Below, piece after piece: positions 56,412 to 64,000 of a stretch of 64,000 bases of DNA (the stretch's first letter is position 1; every line of letters begins with the position of its first letter). This stretch comes from Serratia nematodiphila DZ0503SBS1 (GTDB lineage: Bacteria > Pseudomonadota > Gammaproteobacteria > Enterobacterales > Enterobacteriaceae). The DNA lies in the NCBI RefSeq assembly GCF_000738675.1, contig NZ_JPUX01000001.1, positions 3,782,001 through 3,846,000 on the forward strand, in the 5' to 3' direction. The position numbers and the translations under genes were made by a program. The notes under the pieces are model-generated. The model ran no database searches. It was given only the letters and a program-made list of their open reading frames with translations, and was not told the DNA's origin.

Positions 56412-56439
56412 TCCGCCCGCAGCGTCGGGCGGAGCTTTT
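56412..56439 (+). terminator. Intrinsic terminator after ydiK
   Basis: Stem TCCGCCCG/CGGGCGGA with a 6-base loop followed by GCTTTTC; 9 bp behind the ydiK stop. Confidence 0.7.
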
Positions 56440-56606
56440 CACGCCCGTCATTATTTCTACCTCATTCGAGTAATATTTCCGCCCAATATAATGCCGCCCT
56501 ATATTGATTACGGTACGGCGAATGAAAGATGCAATGTAAATCCCTGTTTGTTGCAAACGGAAAAAAGAGATAACTCCCGCAAATAAAATGTGATGCCGCT
56601 ATCGAT

Positions 56607-56620
56607 TAGGATGATTCTTA
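56607..56620 (+). promoter_or_regulatory. RcsB box of rprA
   Basis: TAGGATGATTCTTA, the reverse complement of TAAGAATCATCCTA, which matches the Rcs box TAAGAATATTCCTA at 12 of 14 positions. It directly precedes the -35 region of the rprA promoter (-10 TAGTAT at 56644-56649), where RcsB binds in E. coli. Confidence 0.75.
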
Positions 56621-56657
56621 ATGACTAGTCGCGTTCAAAAATCTAGTATTATGGCCA

Positions 56658-56768
56658 TCTATTGCTTCAAATCACTGATTTTAAAGCAACCTTTCTGAAC
56701 AATGTAATGCCATACATGTGAATTGCTGTGTGTAGTCTTTGCCCATCTCCTACGGTGGGCTTTTTTTT
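56658..56768 (+). ncRNA. rprA: Small regulatory RNA RprA
   Basis: About 111 bases. The 3' part, from GAATTGCTGTGTGTAGTC through TTTGCCCATCTCC and the terminator hairpin GCCCA/TGGGC with eight T residues, is almost identical to E. coli RprA, and the place behind ydiK is the same. The 5' half is more diverged but still has a short AAATC/GATTT hairpin. RprA pairs with the rpoS leader with the help of Hfq and raises sigma-S synthesis under envelope stress. The 5' end is estimated from the -10 TAGTAT; the 3' end is the U-run. The rest of 56404-56879 holds only promoter DNA and the ppsA terminator. Confidence 0.9.
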
Positions 56769-56822
56769 ATTCTTTTTTCGTCGAATTGATTATTTTACGC
56801 GCCGTTATTTACATTCGGAAAT

Positions 56823-56848
56823 AAAAAGGCCGCAGCGTTAACTGCGGC
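56823..56848 (-). terminator. Intrinsic terminator of ppsA
   Basis: On the minus strand the stem GGCCGCAG/CTGCGGCC with a 6-base loop is followed by TTTTTAT; about 30 bp behind the ppsA stop. A second short hairpin GCCTCA/TGAGGC lies between. Confidence 0.82.
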
Positions 56849-56879
56849 CCGACGTTAATGCCTCAGTGAGGCCGAGACA

Positions 56880-59258
<2,379 letters not shown>

Positions 59259-59373
59259 CGAGACAATCCTTATTGCTATCAGTAGGGTAAAGACGGATTT
59301 AATTCGCTTGCTTTACGGCACCGCTAACACGGAGCCGAATCAGACTAGCACACTGATCCGGGGAAAATGGAAA

Positions 59374-59387
59374 GGTGAATCGATCAA
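59374..59387 (+). promoter_or_regulatory. Cra site upstream of ppsA
   Basis: GGTGAATCGATCAA fits the Cra consensus RSTGAAWCSNTHHW at all 14 positions. It lies in the 498-bp ppsA-ppsR region, upstream of ppsA, in keeping with activation of gluconeogenesis. Confidence 0.75.
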
Positions 59388-59438
59388 CCCACTGAAGAAA
59401 GTGGTTTTTAAGAGAATGTCCTAACCGGCTGATTTGCC

Positions 59439-59453
59439 TGGGAACCGTTCCCA
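59439..59453. repeat. Unassigned 15-bp palindrome between ppsA and ppsR
   Basis: Perfect odd palindrome TGGGAAC-C-GTTCCCA, 181 bp upstream of ppsA and 304 bp upstream of ppsR. It resembles no site that could be named with confidence. The rest of the intergenic region holds the Cra site (59374-59387) and otherwise AT-rich then GC-rich DNA without a gene. Confidence 0.6.
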
Positions 59454-59756
59454 ATCGCACGAAAAGCTTAGTTCTCAACAAATTACGCTCTTTTTAAAAT
59501 TCTGTTTTAATGACCACGCAAACGCTATCGTTTTTGGTGAAAATAGCGGCAAATTTACGTTTCGGCTCGAACAGCGTCGCTGCGCCGCGATTTCTACCGC
59601 CGCCAAAGCGCGCTTTTCTTCGCGCGCCGCCGCAAGGCGGTTTACCGCCCCGCCATCACAATTTTTTCCCTCGCCCCTTTACCGGCGAATCGTCTGCGGC
59701 TCATGATATTGGCAGTGATGACAGCAGGAACACCGTTTTCAGGTAAGGAGCCTCGG

Positions 59757-60578
59757 GTGGAAAGAAGCGTTTTTTATATTTCGGATGGTACGGCGATCAC
59801 CGCCGAAGTGCTGGGGCACGCGGTGCTGTCGCAGTTCCCGGTCACGGCGACCACGTACACCTTGCCGTTTGTCGAAACCGAGGCGCGCGCACGCGCAGTT
59901 CGCCAACAAATCGATGATATCTATAATGAAACCGGTGTACGGCCGCTGGTGTTTTACTCCATCATCTCGCCGGAAGTGCGCGACGTGATCGTTCAGAGCC
60001 AAGGCTTCTGTCAGGATATCGTGCAGGCGCTGGTCGGCCCGCTGCAGGGTGAGCTGGAGGTGGAGCCGACGCCGGTGCCGAACCGCACCCACGGCCTGAC
60101 CGCCAGCAACCTCGGCAAATACGACGCGCGCATTGCCGCCATCGACTATACCCTGGCGCATGACGACGGCATCTCGCTGCGCAACCTCGATCAGGCGCAG
60201 GTGATCCTGCTCGGCGTGTCGCGCTGCGGCAAAACCCCCACCAGCCTTTATCTGGCGATGCAGTTCGGCATCCGCGCCGCCAACTACCCGTTTATCGCCG
60301 ACGATATGGACAATTTGCACCTGCCGGCCTCGCTGAAACCGTTTCAGCATAAATTATTCGGCCTGACCATCGATCCGGAGCGCCTGGCGGCGATCCGCGA
60401 AGAACGGCGTGAAAATAGCCGCTACGCTTCATTGCGTCAGTGCCGCATGGAGATCGCCGAGGTCGAAGCGCTGTTCCGCAAAAATCAGATCCGCTACCTC
60501 AATACCACCAACTATTCGGTCGAAGAGATCTCCACCAAAATCCTCGACATTCTTGGCATGAGCCGCCGCATGTTTTGA
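59757..60578 (+). CDS. ppsR: PEP synthase regulatory kinase/pyrophosphorylase PpsR
   Basis: A 273-residue DUF299-family bifunctional enzyme that inactivates PpsA by ADP-dependent phosphorylation of a threonine and reactivates it by phosphate-dependent release of pyrophosphate. The P-loop is [39 protein letters not shown] is conserved. The start is GTG at 59757, because TAAGGAG lies eight bases upstream and the family N-terminus ([18 protein letters not shown]) begins there. Its target gene ppsA is divergent. A short GC hairpin without U-run follows. Confidence 0.96.
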   Translation: MERSVFYISDGTAITAEVLGHAVLSQFPVTATTYTLPFVETEARARAVRQQIDDIYNETGVRPLVFYSIISPEVRDVIVQSQGFCQDIVQALVGPLQGELEVEPTPVPNRTHGLTASNLGKYDARIAAIDYTLAHDDGISLRNLDQAQVILLGVSRCGKTPTSLYLAMQFGIRAANYPFIADDMDNLHLPASLKPFQHKLFGLTIDPERLAAIREERRENSRYASLRQCRMEIAEVEALFRKNQIRYLNTTNYSVEEISTKILDILGMSRRMF

Positions 60579-60775
60579 TCTTTTCCTCGCGGGGCCGCTG
60601 TGCCCCGCCGTCTGCCGTTTATTTCAGCAGCAGCTGATTTTTTTGTGCTTTTTTTCGCGGCTTTGATCAACAGAACGCAATCTCTACGGTTGAATTCAGC
60701 GCTTTTTGCGTTATTGTGATCGCCATCACTTCCCGGCACTCCTGCCGCAGAGAAGAACAGTTTCCAGGGAACAAC

Positions 60776-61822
60776 ATGCACAAAACAGATGAACTGCGGA
60801 CCGCGCGCATCGACAGCCTCGTCACGCCGCAAGCGTTGGCGGACAAGCTGCCGATCTCGGCGGCCGTCGCCGATAACGTGACAGCGTCACGCAAACGCAT
60901 TGAAAAAATCCTCACCGGCGAAGACCGCCGCCTGCTGGTGGTGATCGGCCCCTGCTCCATTCACGATCTCGACGCCGCCGTCGATTACGCCGGCCGGTTG
61001 AACGCCCTGCGCGAACGTTACCAGGACCGCCTGGAGATCGTGATGCGCACCTATTTCGAAAAACCGCGCACCGTCGTCGGCTGGAAAGGCCTGATCTCCG
61101 ATCCGGCGCTGGACGGCACCTTCCAGGTGAACCGCGGCATCGAAATGGCGCGCCGCCTGCTGCTGGAAGTGAACCAGCTCGGCCTGCCGACCGCCACCGA
61201 ATTCCTGGACATGGTGGTTGGCCAATATATCGCCGACCTGATCAGCTGGGGCGCCATCGGCGCGCGCACCACCGAAAGCCAGATCCACCGTGAAATGGCC
61301 TCGGCGCTTTCCTGCCCGGTCGGCTTCAAAAACGGCACCGACGGCAACACCCGCATCGCCATCGACGCCATTCGCGCGGCGCGCGCCGGGCACATGTTCC
61401 TGTCGCCGGACAAACATGGCCAGATGACCATCTACCAGACCAGCGGCAACCCATATGGCCACATCATCATGCGCGGTGGCAAAACGCCGAATTACCACGC
61501 CAGCGACATCGCCGCCGCCTGTGACAGCCTGCGCGAGTTCGATCTGCCTGAACACCTGGTGATCGACTTCAGCCACGGCAACTGCCAGAAAATGCACCGC
61601 CGCCAGTTGGAAGTGGCCGACAACGTCTGCCAGCAGATCCGCGCCGGCTCCGCCGCCATCACCGGCGTGATGGCGGAAAGCTTCCTGGTGGAAGGCACGC
61701 AGAAGATCGTCGCCGGCCAACCGCTGACCTATGGCCAGTCGATCACCGATCCTTGCCTGAGCTGGTCCGACAGCGAACAGCTGCTGGCGATGCTGGCGGA
61801 TGCGGTCGATAGCCGTTTCTGA
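60776..61822 (+). CDS. aroH: 3-deoxy-7-phosphoheptulonate synthase (AroH-type)
   Basis: A 348-residue class I DAHP synthase, the length of E. coli AroH, condensing PEP and erythrose 4-phosphate at the entry to aromatic amino-acid synthesis. Conserved parts are VVIGPCSIHDL (metal Cys), MRTYFEKPRTVVGWKGLI, GARTTESQIHREMASAL, KNGTDGN and IDFSHGNCQK. The whole protein and the start MHKTDELRTARIDSLVTP match AroH, and the position behind ppsR is that of E. coli. AroH is the tryptophan-sensitive isoenzyme there. No TrpR operator was seen upstream, so control may differ. ATG 60776 follows CCAGGGAAC. Confidence 0.94.
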   Translation: MHKTDELRTARIDSLVTPQALADKLPISAAVADNVTASRKRIEKILTGEDRRLLVVIGPCSIHDLDAAVDYAGRLNALRERYQDRLEIVMRTYFEKPRTVVGWKGLISDPALDGTFQVNRGIEMARRLLLEVNQLGLPTATEFLDMVVGQYIADLISWGAIGARTTESQIHREMASALSCPVGFKNGTDGNTRIAIDAIRAARAGHMFLSPDKHGQMTIYQTSGNPYGHIIMRGGKTPNYHASDIAAACDSLREFDLPEHLVIDFSHGNCQKMHRRQLEVADNVCQQIRAGSAAITGVMAESFLVEGTQKIVAGQPLTYGQSITDPCLSWSDSEQLLAMLADAVDSRF

Positions 61823-61832
61823 CGCAACACAG

Positions 61833-61856
61833 GCCGGGGCCTCGCCCCGGCTTTCT
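61833..61856 (+). terminator. Intrinsic terminator after aroH
   Basis: Stem GCCGGGGC/GCCCCGGC with a 3-base loop followed by TTTCT; 11 bp behind the aroH stop. Confidence 0.65.
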
Positions 61857-61927
61857 CCCTTCTGTCCCACTCATCTATACTGATTGCAACGCTTTAGCAC
61901 CCGCCGAAACGCACTGGGAGCCCCGGC

Positions 61928-62413
61928 ATGATTCACTCTCTGTTATCCATCCCCTGCGTCACGCTGCAGGGCGAGCAAAAAACGCTGGGCGATTTCCCGG
62001 CGCGCGCTTACCTGGTGGTCAACACCGCCAGCAAGTGCGGCTTCACCCCGCAATACCGCGGGCTGGAAAATCTGTGGCGATACTATCGCGAGCGCGGCCT
62101 GATGGTGCTCGGCTTCCCCTGTAACCAGTTTGGTTCTCAGGAACCGGGCAGCCCGCTGGAGATCGCCAATTTTTGCAGCCTTAACTACGGCGTCAGTTTC
62201 CCGCTGTTCAGCAAGATCGACGTTAACGGCCCCGGCGCGCACCCGCTGTTCAATGAGCTGAAACGCCTGGCGCCCGGCATTCTGGGCAGCCGCCGCATCA
62301 AATGGAACTTCACCAAGTTCCTGCTCACCGCCGACGGCCAGCGCGTGACGCGCTTTGCGCCGATCACCAAACCCGAACGTCTGTTTGACCGCATCGAAAC
62401 CCTGCTGAAATAA
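61928..62413 (+). CDS. Glutathione peroxidase-family protein
   Basis: A 161-residue thioredoxin-fold peroxidase. The peroxidatic Cys37 is in ASKCGFTPQY, Gln71 in NQFGSQEPG, and Trp126-Asn127 in IKWNFTKFL, so the Cys-Gln-Trp-Asn tetrad is complete. The second cysteine in GFPCNQF (Cys64) is also present. Such enzymes reduce peroxides with thioredoxin or glutathione. It is related to E. coli BtuE (183 residues) but shorter and at a different locus, so the symbol is left open. GGGAG lies upstream of ATG 61928. Confidence 0.9.
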   Translation: MIHSLLSIPCVTLQGEQKTLGDFPARAYLVVNTASKCGFTPQYRGLENLWRYYRERGLMVLGFPCNQFGSQEPGSPLEIANFCSLNYGVSFPLFSKIDVNGPGAHPLFNELKRLAPGILGSRRIKWNFTKFLLTADGQRVTRFAPITKPERLFDRIETLLK

Positions 62414-62426
62414 CGCCCCTTTTTTA

Positions 62427-62448
62427 CGGGCCGAGTGCGCTCGGCCCG
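62427..62448. terminator. Hairpin behind the peroxidase gene
   Basis: Perfect 9-bp stem CGGGCCGAG/CTCGGCCCG with a 4-base loop. The T-run (62419-62425) precedes instead of follows it, so it is not a normal intrinsic terminator. Confidence 0.4.
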
Positions 62449-62498
62449 CCGCAGGATGCCCGTTCGACAAAAAGGTTCCATCGGTAAGAAAATTTTCC

Positions 62499-62535
62499 TT
62501 GATGTCACCTTTCCTTCACATGATAATGATTCTCA
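62499..62535 (+). promoter_or_regulatory. Fur-repressed promoter of hemPR
   Basis: TTGATG at 62499-62504, 17-bp spacer, GATAAT at 62522-62527. Overlapping the -10 is TGATAATGATTCTCA (62521-62535), 14 of 15 positions identical to the Fur core TGATAATGATTATCA. Haem-uptake operons of this type are Fur-regulated in Yersinia and Serratia. Confidence 0.82.
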
Positions 62536-62578
62536 GTTTGATATTAATTACCATTTAATAATCTGTTTTTTAAGCACA

Positions 62579-62767
62579 ATGATGATGGATACTGCCAACA
62601 CGCCAACCCCCGCCGCCGCGGCCCCGAACGAGCACAGCGCAAACGCGCCGCCCAGCTACGACAGCGCACAGCTGCTCGGCGCCGAAGGCATCGCGTTCAT
62701 TACCCATCAGGGCCAGCGCTATCAACTGCGGCAGACCAAAGCCGGGAAATTGATCCTGACCAAATAA
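62579..62767 (+). CDS. hemP: Haemin-uptake protein HemP
   Basis: A 62-residue small protein with the HemP/YdiE C-terminus: QLLGAEGIAFITHQGQRYQL followed by RQTKAGKLILTK. The N-terminal third is Ala/Pro-rich and variable. HemP accompanies haem-receptor genes and acts, in species where it was tested, as a haem-responsive regulator of them. Three ATGs in a row (62579, 62582, 62585) are possible starts. It is the first gene after the Fur box and precedes hemR by 94 bp. Confidence 0.9.
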   Translation: MMMDTANTPTPAAAAPNEHSANAPPSYDSAQLLGAEGIAFITHQGQRYQLRQTKAGKLILTK

Positions 62768-62861
62768 CCACAGAATCCTCAAACGCCAGCCACCCCGATC
62801 GTTTGATCCAGGCAGCCAGCAAATCTATTGATATGTTTTATTACATACGGAGAGTTGCACC

Positions 62862-64000
62862 ATGCCTCTGACATTTTCCACCCGGCTGCGTTTTTCCGCT
62901 TTGAGTCTGGCGATTGCCTGCGCTCTGCCTACGGTGGCCTTGGCACAAAACACCAGCACAACATTTTCTTCCAACGCGGCGCAGGCGAAAAAAACCAAAG
63001 CCGCCGACGAGACCATGACCGTGGTCGCCACCGGTAACCAACGCAGCAGCTTTGAAGCGCCGATGATGGTCACGGTCATCGAAGGCAATTCGCCGGAAAG
63101 CCAGACCGCCACCTCCGCCGCCGATATGCTGCGGCGCGTGCCGGGCATCACCGTCAACGGCACCGGGCGCAGCAACGGCCAGGATGTGACGATGCGCGGC
63201 TATGGCAAGAACGGCGTGCTGACGCTGGTCGACGGCATTCGCCAGGGGACCGATACCGGCCACATCGGCGGCACCTTCCTCGATCCGGCGCTGGTCAAGC
63301 GCATTGAAATCGTGCGCGGCCCCTCTGCGCTGCTGTACGGCAGCGGCGCGCTGGGCGGCGTTATCGCTTACGAGACCGTCGATGCCGCCGATCTGCTGCT
63401 GCCGGGTCGCGATAGCGGGTTCCGCGTCTACGGCACCGCCGGCACCGGCGATCACAGTCTGGGCATGGGCGCCAGCGCCTACGGCAAGACCGATAACCTC
63501 GACGGCCTGCTGTCGTTCGGCACCCGCGATGTCGGCAACCTGCGCCAGGGCAACGGTTTCGACGCCCCTAACGACGAAACCATCAGCAACGTGCTGGCCA
63601 AAGGCACCTGGAAGATCGACGACAATCAGTCGCTGAGCGGCGATCTGCGTTATTACAACAACGATGCCCAAGAGCCGAAAAACCCGCAGACGCCGGGCAG
63701 CTCAAGCGGCAACCCGATGACCAACCGTTCCACCATTCAGCGCGACGCCGCTCTGAGCTATAAGCTCAAGCCGGTCGGCCAGGATTGGCTGGACGCCACC
63801 GCCAGGCTGTACACCTCGGAAGTTAAAATCAATGCGCACAACGCCGGCGCGACCGACGAATTCCGCAAGCAGACCACCAACGGCGGCAAGCTGGAAAACC
63901 GCACGCGCCTGTTCGCCGACAGCTTTGCGTCACACTTGCTTACCTACGGCTCCGAGGTCTATGAACAGAAACAGCAGCCGGGAGGCGCCACCACCAGCTT
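62862..64000 (+). CDS. hemR: TonB-dependent haem receptor HemR (5' part)
   Basis: The first 379 codons of an outer-membrane haem/haemoprotein receptor that runs off the window. A signal peptide (cleavage after VALA, about residue 27) is followed by the TonB box region (DETMTVVATGNQRSSFE) and the plug domain (about 60-170, with DMLRRVPGITVNGTGRSNGQ, RGYGKNGVLTLVDGIRQGTD and VKRIEIVRGPSALLYGSGALGGVI). Beta-barrel strands follow. The sequence is collinear with Yersinia HemR. CGGAGAG lies upstream of ATG 62862. It should be cotranscribed with hemP under Fur control; hemSTUV genes would be expected beyond the window. Confidence 0.94.
   Translation, partial: MPLTFSTRLRFSALSLAIACALPTVALAQNTSTTFSSNAAQAKKTKAADETMTVVATGNQRSSFEAPMMVTVIEGNSPESQTATSAADMLRRVPGITVNGTGRSNGQDVTMRGYGKNGVLTLVDGIRQGTDTGHIGGTFLDPALVKRIEIVRGPSALLYGSGALGGVIAYETVDAADLLLPGRDSGFRVYGTAGTGDHSLGMGASAYGKTDNLDGLLSFGTRDVGNLRQGNGFDAPNDETISNVLAKGTWKIDDNQSLSGDLRYYNNDAQEPKNPQTPGSSSGNPMTNRSTIQRDAALSYKLKPVGQDWLDATARLYTSEVKINAHNAGATDEFRKQTTNGGKLENRTRLFADSFASHLLTYGSEVYEQKQQPGGATTS

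Overview
The window comes from a gammaproteobacterium of the order Enterobacterales, almost certainly the Serratia marcescens complex. Three things support this: GC- and alanine-rich genes, near-complete synteny with the 36-38 minute region of the Escherichia coli chromosome, and an intact 614-residue family I.3 lipase (LipA) of the Serratia type. Identification rests on recognised protein families and gene order; no database search was run.

Layout. (1) 1-5.9 kb is an accessory cluster without the E. coli order: a cupin, an APH(6)/hydroxyurea-type kinase, a RidA-like protein, two SnoaL/NTF2-like proteins around a small membrane protein, an HD hydrolase and a dapA-like aldolase with a possible leader peptide. 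(2) 5.9-40.3 kb is the conserved backbone gstA, pdxY, tyrS, pdxH, mliC, anmK, slyB, slyA, ydhIJK, sodC, ydhF, ydhL, nemRA, gloA, rnt, grxD, mepH, sodB, cydH, purR, punR, punC, cfa, ribE and mdtK. It is interrupted by three insertions: an AT-rich 3-kb gene for a DUF4214/S-layer-like protein (7.7-10.7 kb), lipA (19.9-21.7 kb), and a LysR regulator/NAD(P)-binding protein/eptA block (23.0-26.5 kb). (3) 40.5-44.7 kb holds three tRNA-Val(GAC) genes, a small cupin, pykF, lpp and ldtE. (4) 45.0-50.6 kb is the sufABCDSE iron-sulfur assembly operon on the minus strand. (5) 51.1-64.0 kb holds an unknown gene behind a near-perfect Fur box, menI, ydiJ, ydiK, the small RNA gene rprA, ppsA, ppsR, aroH, a glutathione peroxidase, hemP and the 5' part of the haem receptor gene hemR, which runs off the window.

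How the genes work together. Several iron and redox functions sit close together: suf, sodB, sodC, grxD, gloA, nemRA, the peroxidase and hemPR. Three Fur boxes were found, upstream of sufA, upstream of the unknown gene at 51.1 kb and upstream of hemP. Envelope functions are also frequent: lpp and the L,D-transpeptidase ldtE, mepH, slyB, mliC, eptA, cfa and rprA. They carry sites for envelope-stress regulators: a PhoP box at slyB, a PmrA box at eptA and an RcsB box at rprA. Central carbon flux is represented by pykF and ppsA, each with a perfect match to the Cra consensus, and by ppsR next to ppsA. Purine control is represented by purR with its own operator and by punR/punC.

The least explained items are the AT-rich DUF4214 protein, the Fur-controlled gene at 51138-51542, the leader region before the dapA-like gene, a perfect 19-bp palindrome between ydiJ and ydiK, and an operator-like cluster plus an orphan minus-strand terminator between nemA and gloA. 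No CRISPR array, insertion sequence, prophage or plasmid origin was seen.
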